From positions 6,016,501 through 6,080,500 of the forward strand of contig OZ018417.1 in the NCBI GenBank assembly GCA_963969595.1: DNA of 64,000 nt, given 5' to 3'. Below, in pieces: positions 1 through 12,198 of the stretch; within the stretch, counting starts at the first letter, position 1, and every line of letters starts with the position of its first letter. The notes under the pieces were generated by a model. That model did not search any database. It worked only from the letters and a program-made list of their open reading frames with translations, and was not told the origin of the DNA. Source of the DNA: Neckera pumila. Lineage: Eukaryota; Streptophyta; Bryopsida; Hypnales; Neckeraceae. Position numbers and translations under genes: made by a program.

Positions 1-178
1 CACATTGCTAGGGAGCCACCTAAGAAGAAGCCATGGTACCCAATACCAGTCGTTTGTTTATCTTCTCAATGAAGTGATCAATGATATCTATGAAAAGTTA
101 ATGCGTGATTTATCACCTAGTTAAGGTTCTGGTAGGATATCATGTTATTAACAGACGATAGTTTTGTGATTTGTGCAG
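1..178 (+). other. end of an upstream TGH intron
   Basis: This stretch ends in TTTGTGCAG at 170-178, a good acceptor. The next exon completes an Arg codon begun in an exon outside the window (phase 2). I could not place the preceding exon here with confidence. Confidence 0.6.
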
Positions 179-3100
179 GTTTCCTCCCCCCATTGTACCC
201 AAAAACTTTAACTTCATTCATAAATTCGACAAACCTCTGGGTTCTGAGCGTTTGCAAGAGAGGCCTGCTCCCGCAGCTGCCCGGCCACCTGATGATCCAG
301 AGTTATGCAAGTATATCGAAGGATTAGCGTCATTTGTAGCCAAAAGTGGACCTCGCCTTGAGGAAATCTCAAAGGAGAAGCAAAGGGAGAATCCGATGTT
401 TGGGTTTCTATTTGGGGGCCTTGGTCATGATTACTATGTCCGTAGGCTATGGGAGGAAGAGCAAAAGCTTGTGAAGGAAGGCAAACAACAGATTAGAATT
501 GACAATGTTCAAAGTGAGAAAGCAGGACGACAGTCGAATTTCTCACCTCAGTTGGACGCCAACGAAAGGGGCAAAATGCTGGGGGAGATTCCACTACCAA
601 AAGGGCCTGCTCTTGTACAGAGACAGAATTCCCCAGTCGCCTCCATGGTGGGAGCTGATGATCGTGCGCGGCTGCAGTCTGCTCTTTCAAGCGTATTCAC
701 ATCTTCATCTACTGTACGGTGCACTCTCTGGCTTGAACGCTGTGGTTCTAGCGTTTGACTTCCTTTCTTCCTCTTGCAGTCAATGTTGCTTGCGTATGTT
801 GTTCGTTCTTGTCAGTGAAGGTTTTATATGTATCTTGAATGATGAATATCCCAGTGATGCTTGTGTATGCAAAGTATTGCTATAGAAATGTTTTGTAATG
901 TAAATTTATTCCCATTTTGGGGTCTTCTTGATTCTTTCACCATCATTTCCTGGTAATTGTTGTTGTACGTCAGAAGTCCACAATCTGATTTTCTTTTCTC
1001 TTGTACTTCTGGTGGCACTTTTGCGTGTATGAGGATAATGAATTGAGGATGTTTGTTTGCTGTTGGTCAGGCTGGAGAAACAACTGGAAATCCGTTCAAA
1101 GACGATCCTGCAAAGCAGAGTCGGTTTGAACAGTTTTTAAAGGATAAATCAGTAGGAGGTTTATGGAAGCCAACAAGCGGGGGAAGTGGCTTGTCAGAGT
1201 CTGAACGTTCTCAAGAATTATTCGAATTTGAAGCTGCTGCACGTTTGCAACAGGAAGGTCTTACACTTGACAAACGCGCTCCTCTAAATGCTCCAGGCAA
1301 GCCTGTGCCAGAGCTGGTTGCCATCATGGGAAGTCGATTTACAACAGCCGGGCTTGCGACCACAAGGGCGGTAAGTTCGAAGTCCTTGTTGTCTCATAAA
1401 TATTTTGCCTTTCGGATCAAATTGTCAAGCTTTATTCTGGATTTTTGGGAAAATTTTTCATTATTGTATCCATGCTGATATTTGGAGAATTGATTAATAC
1501 TTATATCCTATTTTAGAGCTCAAACATACAGTCATAACTGTGAAATTATGCCCGCACGGCAATCTAGGCTGACCATTTCTTTGAGGTACTTTCCAATTTA
1601 TGTTCAATCGAATTATCGAAAAAGCTTAAAGGTTTGCAGCTGACGTTGAATTACATCAAAATTGCAGGACACCGCTGATGGCAAGGAGATTGTCTTACGG
1701 GAAGAGACCAAGCAGTATCCAAGGAGAGAAGAGAATCCTTGGAGGCCGTCTCCTTTGCTCTGCAAGCGTTTTGATTTGCTGGATCCCTTCGCTGGAAAGG
1801 TAATGCGCATTTCTAGAGGATAGAGGTGGAATGAGTTGGGTAGCTTGTTTCTGCAGTTGTTACTTTCTCGTTAATACTCTGTTTCGGTCTTTGGTCTCAC
1901 TTGTCTGAATTTGTGGGAAGTAAGACCAAGAATGAAGCTCACTTTGGTCCGCCATTCGTCTTCTTTACATAGTTTTACTCAACGAAATTCTGTGTGGCCT
2001 GATTTGCTGGTAGGCGCCTCCTCTACCGAAGCCTCGAAGTCGCACAGAATCATTCATTCTTCTCACGAATCCTATGGAAAGCAGTGTAGAGATCCGACCT
2101 CCAACTGCGCATGCAACAGCCGGCCAAAATTCCGGTGCTCGCGGACCCAAATCTTCGGAACTGAACCACACGCGCGATGAGGAGCCTGAACTAATAGGAG
2201 ACGAGAAGATTGAGCCAATACCTCAAAGACCAGTTGACCTCTATAAGGTGTGCCATTCATCTTAAACCTTTTTCTGCTGGCATGTTCTTTGTATGTGTGA
2301 TTAAATCCTGTCAGTTTTAGGTTGCTTGCCCAATCCTGACGTTCACTTTGGATATTCCATCATTGAAATACTTTCAACGATTTTCCCGACAATATCTCCA
2401 TGCCTGCCTTTTTGTCTGAGATCATGCAGCCATTCAAGCGCTCTTCTCTGGCCTGGCCTTCCTTCTTTCAACCTTTTCTCCGGACTAACAGTTTTCTTTC
2501 AATTTATTTGTCAAGTGCAAGAGATATTGTTGAGAAGTTGGGTAACACTTTCAGTGGCGTATTCACTAAACGTTCAATTGACTTTGAGTCCTCTCCGGGA
2601 CATGCATTCATAGTAACATGCAGAGAGAGTTACGAGAGGGTGGATGAAAGTATCAGAGGGGTTGATGGGAACATTCAGCGAGAGGTATGTTGGAAAATGT
2701 AGTTATACCCTACATACTTGAGGTTAGTAACTAACGTAAGGTTTATCTTGCCAGGCTATATTTTCTGATGACTCGGATGATGAGGACGAGGAGACTGGAC
2801 CCTCACAACCATCAGCAAACCTACCTGGAGATATCACGAAACGTGCTGAAGCTGCTAATGCAGCTCTGAACAGACTCGTTGCTGGTGATTTCTTAGAGTC
2901 CCTAGGAAAAGAACTTGGGCTGAAAGTCCCAGAGCCAGCCCGACCAGCTGTAGATAGACCTGCAGCCAAGGAAATTGATGGTGGTACTTTGACCAGAAGC
3001 AAAAACAATGTTGAGCAGAAAGGTAAGTTTCAGTGATTTCTTTTACAGTATGTGTAATTGTTGAGATATGCTTATAGATATTTTTCCCACTAAGCTTGGA

Positions 3101-4128
3101 GAGGGATTATTTTTTACGATATCTTTCCTTTCAGTTTTAGCTTTCACATCTAGTCGAAATTGTCTCACCACCTTAGCATATTTTTGTAGACGATTTAATT
3201 TATATTGATTGTTTGGTAAGTACAGTTAGATTGTCGCTGCAGATGCCTGTAGTATGCTTCAAAACAATGTTTCGATTGTAAGAGTAGCATATTATGGAGT
3301 TTCTAATTTGCTGAAGCTTATTCATCATCTAACCATCACACTTATGCTCAGGAGGTGAGTTCGGACGACGAAGGAATGCGTCGGTTGGTGCCGCAATTGA
3401 CCAGCGCAATGAAACATCATCATCAGGGCGTCAATCAAATATGAATGGCGCAGTTGCTGAGAATTTGTATCGCAGAGAATCGCAGCAGAACTCTTCTCGA
3501 GGAAAGCTGTTGCAGACTGACACAAGTGAGGCTTTGTTTGGAGTTAGAACAAGGCACCTAGCTATGCCAGATGATACAAGCAGGTGGGGTGATGATTCGG
3601 TTAATGCAAGATCACGAGCAGTAGATACTGAGGCCAAGGCTGTGCGTGCTCCTTCAACAGTGACTCAATATGAGGACACAGAACCTGAGTCAGACTCTGA
3701 CAAGGGAAAAGCATTGGCCAAGAAGATCCGTAGAGAGGAAAAAAGACTGAAGCGAGAGAAGGAAAAGAAGAAGAAACACAAACGTAGGAAAGATCACATA
3801 TCTAGTGGAAGAAAGGTACATTTTTTTCTCGAATTTCTCCCTTCACATGATATTTTTATCATTAAGATTTGTTTCTTTCATTTCCCGGCTCAGGGTAGCG
3901 TCCAGCAAGTCAAAGATTTGCTTCTTATGCATCCTGACTGCCTTCGTACTATTTAGTAAACTGAACCGAGTGCTGACTACACTGGATCTGCCTGGTACGC
4001 AGTTCGTTCATGCATGAAAGTTGCTGTGGTTGCAGAAAGAAAAGAGACGAGAATAGGAAGGGCGGCACCATCGTAAGCACAAACGGCGACGATCTGAATC
4101 GTCTTCAGAGAACTCTTCCTCTTCATGA
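179..4128 (+). CDS. TGH: TOUGH (TGH) G-patch/SURP protein, 3' part, seven exons
   Basis: 3' part of the plant TGH gene, relative of animal GPATCH1. In Arabidopsis TGH is a nuclear RNA-binding protein that helps DCL1 process microRNA precursors. My exons are 179-713, 1071-1370, 1668-1799, 2014-2247, 2755-3022, 3352-3815 and 4057-4128; each is bounded by AG/GT and the phases agree, giving 668 visible residues. A SURP (SWAP) domain lies at about residues 40-95 ([17 protein letters not shown], then NPMFGFL and HDYYVRRLW). Later blocks match [43 protein letters not shown] joined across an intron to AIFSDDSDD, and [14 protein letters not shown]. The C-terminus is Lys/Arg-rich with an Arg/Ser tail. 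The N-terminal region and G-patch lie upstream of the window. No break was seen. The last acceptor is uncertain: an AG at 4034-4035 would give a six-codon tail ending at 4056. Confidence 0.9.
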
Positions 4129-4574
4129 TGGGGTGTGCGAACGTATGCTCATTAGCGAGTCTGGAATGATGCGGAATGAATTTTTGGTGATTGCATGATA
4201 TTCATAGCAAACTTTAGTCTTCTGTTAGAACTGGACCTGCCCTGTTCAGTGGGCTTTGCAAAAGACTGGATAGGTGTGTTACTATCCTGCTCCTGGGAGC
4301 AAGCCTGTGCTCTTTCCAGCAGGGAGATCATGGTGCTGTTCCAACGCAGGTCTACTTATTTACTTGGGTCACGCTTATTTTCTCTTGAATCCCGTTCTAG
4401 TGATCGCTAGCCATCGTACTGGAAATATAATTGTATACATGTATCATGTACAACTTTCCTTGTCCGTACTAGTCTAATTTTGTAGACCTTAAGCTCTTGT
4501 CCGAGTGTACTGGATAAGAATGGTATATTGAGATTTTCTGGAGTTCAAGTCGAAACCATTTGAGAAAGTGTAGT
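4129..4574. other. TGH 3' flank
   Basis: Presumed 3' untranslated region and downstream spacer. I see no further exon and no clear poly(A) signal that I would single out. Confidence 0.4.
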
Positions 4575-4705
4575 GGGAGGCCTCCCCTCAAAGGCCTCCC
4601 GCGATGTGAGGGCCCTGGCCCTGAAGGCGAGCGCGGGAGGACCGAAGGGCCTCACATCGCCCTCACATCGTGGGAGGACCGAGGGGGGAGGCCTCCCGTG
4701 GCGTT
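4575..4705. repeat. GC-rich palindrome cluster (GGGAGGCCTCCC)
   Basis: A GC-rich island in AT-rich DNA. It holds several copies of the palindrome GGGAGGCCTCCC and of CGATGTGAGG in both orientations. Read in reverse complement the block largely resembles itself, so it should fold back. It carries no ORF of note. It could be a small foldback element or minisatellite. Confidence 0.6.
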
Positions 4706-5160
4706 AAGCTCAACACTTGGCCTTGATGATAGTGCTTGATAATAGTGCCTGGCATTATTATTGAGGCCTTATGGCGCATAATTGAGGGTTCTTTTTAAAA
4801 GGACTCAACTCAATAGTGGTTGGCATTCCACTCATGCTGCTCAGTTCTATGTCTTCGTTGTTCTCTCAGAAAATTTAAAATTCAATTGAATTATCAGAAG
4901 TTTACATTCTGTTTTGAGGAAATCCCTGAAATCAGGGTTTTGAGAGAGTTCTCCCGAAGTCAAATTTGTCCGTCCATTTTTGCTAGTGTCATCTTTGCGT
5001 GTTATTGTAAATTTCTTAGTCACCCTTTTTTGTCCTAGAACTATGTTGGCACCATATTAGAAGTATAGAGAGTATGAGAATTGTATATGTGACAAATATG
5101 TTGGAATTGGTGTGATATAGTGGAATGTGCACCATATTCACAGTTGAAAGAGTTATAAAG
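4706..5160. other. spacer, nothing recognised
   Basis: AT-rich spacer between the palindrome cluster and the Stowaway element. I see no gene or repeat end in it. Confidence 0.4.
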
Positions 5161-5454
5161 TACTCCCTCCATTCCAAAATGATCTTTTGGTTGTACAAAA
5201 TGTTTTGGATTTTTTATGGTAAATAATGTTATTTCCACTCATTTTGAGTTGTAAATATTAAATAGAGTGTGGTACACTCGTATTGTCTTGACACTTTGAG
5301 TTTAAGCCCTTTTCAAAGTGTAGTATTAAGCTTATTGCAAAAAAATTAAAGTAAACCAAAAGACCATTTTGAGCTCTTTTCAAAGTGTGATATTAGGCTA
5401 ATTGCAAAAAAATGAAGGAGAACCAAAAGACCATTTTGAGGCAATGGGAGTTTA
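5161..5454. mobile_element. Stowaway-like MITE (Tc1/mariner type)
   Basis: Begins TA-CTCCCTCCATTCC, the canonical Stowaway end, and closes with the inverted copy near 5450. Both ends continue into an AAAATGRTCTTTTGGTT arm. The left flank is TA; the right one has drifted to TTTA. A unit of roughly 70 bp (CTTTTCAAAGTGT ... ACCAAAAGACCATTTTGAG) is tandemly duplicated inside the right half, about 5309-5438. A larger relative lies at 45326-46301. Confidence 0.8.
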
Positions 5455-6913
5455 GTTTTTTGAATTTGCAATCTAGGATGTATTAATGTATGAAAATGGA
5501 TGTTTGTTACAAATCGTGTTCAAATTTTTCTTATGTGCGTGAAGAGTGATCTTTATATTTTTGTCTTGTATTTTCACTTCGTATCCTAAAAGTATGTGTA
5601 TTGTGCTTTATAATTTTAGTACAATAATTTTTCATTCTTCCAAAAATAATACTCTACAAATTCATACTTTAATTAAATCAAATCATCACATAATATTTTT
5701 CAAATTCAAAGAAGGAGATCCTTGTTTTTCCTTGAATTAAGGCTCCTTTCAATCTATAACAATTTAAATGCAGTACTGTACTGTAGGCCATTGTAATACA
5801 AATTTGTTCCCCAATTTGCTTTTATTACAATGACAATGATATTGTAGAAGGACTTCCTTTCCATTCAAGAATTTATTATGGAATTATGTAAGAAATATAG
5901 AGTTTAATTCCTAAAAGTCAAGGAAGGAGGTAGTTGTAGATTTACAATGGTTTTGGCAAAATAAATTATGATATGAGTAGAATCTAGACATCAATTGTTC
6001 ATTATTGCAAGTTTTTATTTCCTTCCTATCTCTATATGCATTCATTCACAACCTTGCACAATAAACATAAAGAGTCAAAGAGACCATGCTAAATTAGTTG
6101 CTAAGTTGAAAAATAGTTAGAATTTGCTTTTTCAATGTACTTGGATGTACTTCATCCGTTCCTTGTAGCTCTTGCAATAAACTCTTGAAAACATCTATAA
6201 TTTCAATAATGGATGTTGGTTCTTTTAGAAATTAAAAGATGAAAATCAATTGGTGTTTCATCTTGAGTTTTTTCTTTCATCTTTAAAAAATAACGGTATC
6301 ATTGATAATTCAATGGAATGAATTCCACCATGCTAAAGCTAGAGTGCGAAACCAATTGCAAACATTTAGATTAGAGTCAAATCAAGTATTAGAATTATGG
6401 AATAAGAGAGTGATGTGAAGGAAACAAATGCAAAACTTGGCTTTGCACCTTTTGTGTGCACATACGTTTCATTTCAAAATTGACTTCAATAAACAAGTGT
6501 GTAATAATCATCATAAATCATTAGAGATAAAATCCTACATCTTATATACATGGTTGCAAAAAAATATTATAAAAATCACAAATTTGTTAGTAATCAAACA
6601 AAAATTGGAAGTTATTAATTCAAACAATAATATGAGAAAGTAATTTTTAAACAAATATTCCACTTCTAATTGAATGGCTGAAAACATGGTATAATTGAAA
6701 AATGCTACAAAATACTTGGTTATTTGGGAGCTTAAATTGTTTAATTGTAAAATTCAACAAGTTTGATTAACTAAAAATACATAGGAATTTTGATAGACAT
6801 ATATATGGTGTGCACTATATATATTGAATTTTTGGACAACACCTTTGTCTATTCAATTTGGCTTCTCTATCTTTTCATAATTTATTGACAATTTGTATCT
6901 TAATTTAAGTCTT
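5455..6913. other. AT-rich intergenic DNA
   Basis: Very AT-rich sequence with only short random ORFs. No domain or repeat terminus was recognised. Confidence 0.4.
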
Positions 6914-7833
6914 TTAATTCCTAAGAAAGCCCATTGTCCCTCTAGGGGACAAATGGGATTTTGGGCAAGTACCTATGGGCTAAATTTTTGTCAATATCTT
7001 GAAACTTTTTTCAAAGATAGAAAAACAGCTCAGCGTTGTGGGAATATAATTTTTTTTCCAATCGGTGCCCGGAAAAAAAATTATACCCAAATAAGCTCAA
7101 AACGGGGGATGGAGGGCAGCAAAAAAATTTTGCAATTTATATATATTTTAATTTCTTTCTCTTATAGATTTTATTTTTGTCTATCTGAAAAGCTTTGGTT
7201 CATTTCATTTGGATTTTTTATAAAAAAGTTATAGACAATCTTGTTTTTCGGGCACTTAGAGCATCTTCTTGAAAAAAGTAACTTGTAAGATTCAATTTTG
7301 AATGCAATTTTAACAATTCTAAAAAAAAAATTCCTCAAAGCTTAGTTTTTTGCTAAAACAATCTCACCATTGGGATAATCGCTTTTTAATTCCATATAAA
7401 AGATATTAATATTTTAGATTTTCCTTCTATCTCATACCTACTTCTATTTAACAATTTTTTAATAATGAAAATTAAGTTTTTTTGGATTTTTTTTTTCCCC
7501 TAGATTCTCAATTCAATTCTCTATTATACAGATTTAAATCTTAAAGATCTTTAGTGCAAAAATTTTAAGTTAAAAATGTTCAAAGTCATAAAATCTAATT
7601 CCACATTGTGCTGAAAAACTTGTTTTTTTCACTTTAAACGCAAATATCTTGCAATCTATGTGGTCAAAAATTCTGAAATTTTTTCCACACATCCTCATAT
7701 AAGTTAGGTGTAAGATCCTATGGTTAGATTTGCAAAGAAAAACGTTTTTCAATTTTTTTTACTCTTTGCTATAGAAATGGCAGTTTTTGTTTTTTTGGTA
7801 GAAAAAAGGCCGCCTTGGGCCTTTAGGGGTTAG
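6914..7833 (-). mobile_element. TTAA-flanked (piggyBac-like) element, G type, reversed
   Basis: On the minus strand it starts at 7833 as (C)TAACCCCTAAAGGCCCAAGG. The far end, at 6914-6917, is TTAA followed by TTCCTAAGAAAG. Near that end lies the GTCCCCT/AGGGGAC palindrome also found in the copies at 47806 and 59531. The shared block ACCATAGGATCTTAC falls about 113 bp from the 7833 end, followed by GTGGAAAAAATTTCAGAA. No transposase ORF is present. The length of 920 bp matches other family members. Confidence 0.7.
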
Positions 7834-8790
7834 AGAGACACATCATTAAAATTTTAATATCCCAATTTCATCAAAACCTTTTTGAATTTTAAGAGATGGC
7901 TTCATTTTGCCCTAGGATTCATGGAAAGTCTTAATTTATTGCAAATCTTTTTTATCTTCAAAAATATTGATTAATATCAAAGCAACAAATTAGAACTTTC
8001 AATGAATCACGGGGCACTATAATTGAAAATAATCCATCTCTATTGAACTTTGAAAGAATAACCTAGCCTTCACATTGAAGAATGTTATGAATTTTTAAGA
8101 ATTAAATCACCATTAAGCACATGTGCTTCCAAATTAATGCAAATAATAGATATTTCCTATGTACAATATCAAACCATGATTATTTTGAATTGAAATAAAG
8201 AGTGTAAATTAATAATTTTTAAATTTAATTTTTAATTATAACAAATTCCAAAGTTGAAGATTCAACAACAATTGCAATTTTAAAACTAACTACAAAGAAT
8301 ACAAACATTTGATGATACCAAAGTTTATTGATCATTTGAATTAAGAAAACTAAATATAATGGTCAACTACAAATTTCATAATGCAAGATAAATTTTTTTT
8401 GAGATTTTTCATCATAAAAGTAGATATTCAATACAATTAATAAGGAATTTGAATATAATAATTTCTGGTTGCAATTTCTATTTGCTTTGGATTCTAGCAT
8501 TTTGTTGTTTATGGCATTAGAATCTTATGTATTTTTTTAATTATTTTGATATTCAGTTGTTAAATAAAAGATTGATTAAAAGTCATATAGTATTGATTTT
8601 CAATTGTACTTTTAATAAAATAAGTTATTTGATCATTTATAATCTTTATTTTATAAAATATATTACATTTCTAAAAATTCAAATTCAAAATGAATATTTT
8701 GGATTTTATTTCTTCACCTTTATAGAAAACAAAGCTACGTCAAAAGCAAATAAAAGTATGGCATGATTGTTTATATTTAATACTTTGAGC
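7834..8790. other. AT-rich DNA upstream of the GTD-binding ORF
   Basis: Very AT-rich and holds the presumed 5' region of the next gene. No promoter element can be singled out because TATA-like strings occur throughout. Confidence 0.3.
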
Positions 8791-9546
8791 ATGTCTTTAA
8801 GGATACCTCAAAACGGAATTGCAGTTATTGGAGAAATACCTTTACTTTTAACAACAATTACTTCTTTTTGTTTATCACTTTTAGTGTCAATCACGGCATT
8901 TTTAAATTTCATATCCAACACTTTAATAAAACTATCGAGCTCTTGTCTTCCTTGTTCATGTTGGACATTCAATAGAAGTGGGTCAAATAGAGAATTAAAT
9001 GAGGGCCCATCTATTGTTAATACCAATATTTCTTCAACATCATCTACAAAAAATAGTGAAGAAAATGATTGTGGTATCAATCGAGTTAAAGATTCATCAA
9101 CCAAATCTAATGTTGAAGCATGTTATGAGAGTGATTCTCTCAACAACAATACATCAAATGTAAATGAAAGTCAAATAGAATCTGCATGTAGAGACATTCA
9201 ACAAAAGATTGAAAATGTACAAAATGGTCAAAATGAGATTAAACAATTAAAGAATATAATAAAAATAGAGAGTGAAGCACTTGCTACACTCTATCATGAC
9301 TTGGAAGCAGAAAGAAATGCTTCCGCTATGGCTGCTAAAGAAACATTAGCTATGATTACACGCCTCCAAGAAGAAAAAGCTATAATTCAAATGGAAGCGC
9401 GACAATACAAGTGTATGGCAGAAGAAAGAGCCATTCATGATCAAGAAGCCATTGATGCATTAAAAGAAATGATTACAAAACATGAAAATCATTGTAACAA
9501 TTCAATTGTACAGATAATTCATCTTTATCATACACATATGATTTAA
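8791..9546 (+). CDS. compact MyoB-type protein with GTD-binding (DUF593) domain
   Basis: An open frame of 251 codons from ATG 8791, chosen because it is the first ATG in frame. A hydrophobic segment at about residues 14-45 should span a membrane. It is followed by a Cys-rich patch (SSCLPCSCWTF) placed like the PPCLxCSR patch of plant myosin-binding (MyoB) and FLOURY1-type proteins. Residues about 160-235 match the GTD-binding domain: ALATLYHDLEAERNASAMAA, then MITRLQEEKA and MEARQYKCMAEERAIHDQEA. In the known family this coiled coil binds the myosin XI globular tail and the proteins sit on vesicle or ER membranes. Most MyoB proteins are much longer, so this copy lacks the C-terminal part. It has no intron. 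It may be a short family member or a truncated copy; the long open frame in AT-rich DNA argues for recent selection. Confidence 0.75.
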   Translation: MSLRIPQNGIAVIGEIPLLLTTITSFCLSLLVSITAFLNFISNTLIKLSSSCLPCSCWTFNRSGSNRELNEGPSIVNTNISSTSSTKNSEENDCGINRVKDSSTKSNVEACYESDSLNNNTSNVNESQIESACRDIQQKIENVQNGQNEIKQLKNIIKIESEALATLYHDLEAERNASAMAAKETLAMITRLQEEKAIIQMEARQYKCMAEERAIHDQEAIDALKEMITKHENHCNNSIVQIIHLYHTHMI

Positions 9547-9563
9547 CTTAAAAATCAATACAT

Positions 9564-9710
9564 GTTGATTTAAATGATAAGGAATGTGTAGATAAATTAG
9601 TAGATTATTTCAAAAGAATGAATCCAAAGGATCAAGAGGCTATTCTCAATCTAATTCTTGGTAATTGTTTAAAATTCTTTATCAAAGTTCTTACAATAGT
9701 ATTGTAAATG
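9564..9710 (+). pseudogene. possible out-of-frame C-terminal extension of the GTD-binding gene
   Basis: Seventeen bases after the stop, another frame (+2) reads about 45 residues, including DKLVDYFKRMNPKDQEAILN, before a stop. It could be the rest of the gene after a frameshift, or a second exon. I do not recognise the segment, and no clear splice pair joins it. Confidence 0.3.
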
Positions 9711-10402
9711 ATGTACAATATGATTTGAATGAAGTAAAAATGTTCATGATGGTGCCTCTAATGGTCAAATTTGAAATGCAAATTACTTAATCAATTTGGA
9801 AATGTCAGAAGAATAAATGTATGCTTCAATGTGTAGAAATTTTGTTCGTATTTAAAATAAATTCTCTTAATAAATTACACAAAGTTTTTATCATATTTTA
9901 AATAATAAATCTTTACTTTTTTGAAACTTCTAGAGAATTATTTCACTGACATCTAAAAAATCATGATCTTTTATTTCATTAGATAAATTTATAATCTTAT
10001 CTGATGAATCTTTTACTTGATTGATTGGAAAACTTCATAATTAATAGTATTTTTATAATTAATGGTACTTTTATAAATCAAACTTGATCAATAACTCCAT
10101 AATTTTAGTTTTCTAATATCAAGATTCATTTTTCAATTAGTACACGACACAATGACCAATATTTTTGTTTACCATTGAATTTATAATTTATTAAGGCTGT
10201 ATATTTTATTGTTTCCTAATAACAGTGATGATTAGTATTTTGAAATAAATATATAAATATATATATATAGAACCTTCAAGATCTAAATCTTGAAATTATA
10301 TCTTATAGTGTATTTAAAAAATAACTTTGAATATACATATCTAATATAACAAAGAATGTTACACATTCTTTACTCATGTGGTGCACATCTAAATTAAAAA
10401 TT

Positions 10403-10454
<52 letters not shown>

Positions 10455-10514
10455 TTAAACCCTTAAAGGTGAACAATTGAAGTTTGCGATGATTTCAATT
10501 TTAGGCAAGACTTC
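9711..10514. other. AT-rich DNA with a compound microsatellite
   Basis: Non-coding. It contains (AT)n running into (GT)n at about 10411-10454. Immediately after this, a string TTTAAACCCTTAAAGG resembles the end of a TTAA-type element, but its partner end was not found. Confidence 0.4.
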
Positions 10515-10911
10515 TTAACCCCTGAAGTCCCATGACTATGTTTTCATCAAAGTTGCTCAAAAATTGCCATTTTTAGTACAAGTACCCAATTTTTAAAAAG
10601 ATACTTATTTTGACATATTGAACTGTAAAATCTTGTACTATGCTGACTTGAGAACATGTGGTAAAAATTTCAGAAATTTCCATTGTGTGGATTGCAAGAT
10701 ATAAGCATTCAAACTCCCTAAAATCATTCTTTTGGCCGTGCAAAAAATAAGGCAGCTACACTTCACAAGCTCACTTTTTGATGAAAAAATGTCCGAAAGG
10801 ATGGTGCTTCTTTGGATTCTTTTTCTTAGACAACTTGGCTACATGTTTGAAAATTTTCACTTCATGTGGAATTGTCCAACATTTAGAAAAAAAATAGTAA
10901 GTACTCCCTCT

Positions 10912-12198
10912 GTCCCACTAAAAGCCCAAATCAGGCAAAATTTTGTCCTACTCAAAAGCTCCATTTCTTGATTTCGGTTGTTGAGTAAGTGCTTGTTGTA
11001 TTGAACAACCTTGTGGAGGCAAGTGAAACAATCTTGAAGCATTTATAAGGCCTTGCAAGCTTGGGTGATTGCATGAAAGACCGGTACTAAAACATTGTCA
11101 CAAACGCAGCGTCAAAGCTTCATTTTGCAATAACTTTAGAAGCATGACTTGTATGACCTTTAAATTCTTAGTCGCAAGTCTTCTTATAATGTTAATCATA
11201 TCTCATATTTTTCAAAAAATTTCAAAAATCATTTTATATTTAAAAATCATCTAAACTAATTTGTCACATTTTGAGTTTTAGGATTTTTACTACGTAAGGA
11301 GTCCCCAAATTTAATGATTTGGAGCTGAAATTTCTATAGTCTATTCCCATAGTAGGAACTCATATTTCTACCAAGGGCATTAAAAAATATTTTATTTATA
11401 TCCTCTACGTCCATGCAAAAATGGCTCCCTTGCGGCCTTGCGCATGCAATTCTGAACATTGAAGATGGTTTTTGGATCATTTTTTTGGTGAAATCTCTTC
11501 ACCATGAAGTCTTTTCAATTTTTTTCTAAATTAATTTTCCTATTTTTTCTAAATTAAAATGTTAAAGTATATATTTTCTTACAATTCTGCACTTTTCTAG
11601 TTCTCCTATTTAAAGAATTTTTTTTTTGCTTTTCCTTCGTAGGGTATCTTCTTCTTATAGGTTTATACATTTTTCATATTTTTTATATTTTTTTAAAAAT
11701 GTTTTTCTATTTTTACAGTACTCCCAAAAAAATGGCTGAAAACGGCCAAAGTGGAACAAATACGGAAGGTCATTCATGCAACGACCCGCTTGGCCTTGCC
11801 CATATGAGGCACCTTGTACTAATTCCTTCTATATATAGTAGAGTTGATGTTGTATTTAGTGCCCATTTTGGCGCTATGAAAATTTGATCATCAAATAGGC
11901 CAATTTTTCTTATTGCGGATATTTAGGTTGGAAAACATGTTCTTAGACTCCATTGTTGCCACCACCCTTTAAATCATCTAAAAGGACAGAATTGGCAGCA
12001 TTTCAAAACCATGTACAAATATCATACTATCTATATGGATTTTGAATGCCCAAACAACATCTAAGCTGGAGATTTTGCATAGATCTAAGGGATGGGTTAC
12101 CCTTTTTTAATTGCATGTATTGCTGGCAATATGACTACAAATATAGTTAATCCCTCAAGAGGAAGCTTTTTAGAGGTTTTAGTGGGACAAAGGTAGTA
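10912..12198. mobile_element. Stowaway-like element nested in the TTAA element
   Basis: Ends are TA-CTCCCTCTGTCCCACTAAAA on the left and the inverted CTACCTTTGTCCCACTAAAA on the right. The uninterrupted A-type copies read ATAGTAAGTAGAAAG here, so the insertion point is directly visible, with TA flanks. The length of about 1.29 kb is large for a MITE; the interior has no transposase-like ORF and includes the repeat 11060-11740. Confidence 0.7.
11060..11740 (+). repeat. interspersed repeat B, copy 1
   Basis: About 680 bp similar to 33060-33745. Shared landmarks are CTAATTTGTCACA, GTCTATTCCCATAGTA, GGCTCCCTTGC, ATCATTTTTTTGGTGAAATC and GCACTTTTCTAGTTCTCCTA. Non-coding. Its own ends are not defined. 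Confidence 0.6.

Noticed and set aside
493..690. Minus-strand ORF opposite the TGH SURP exon
   Set aside because: It is the shadow of a conserved plus-strand exon and has no domain of its own.
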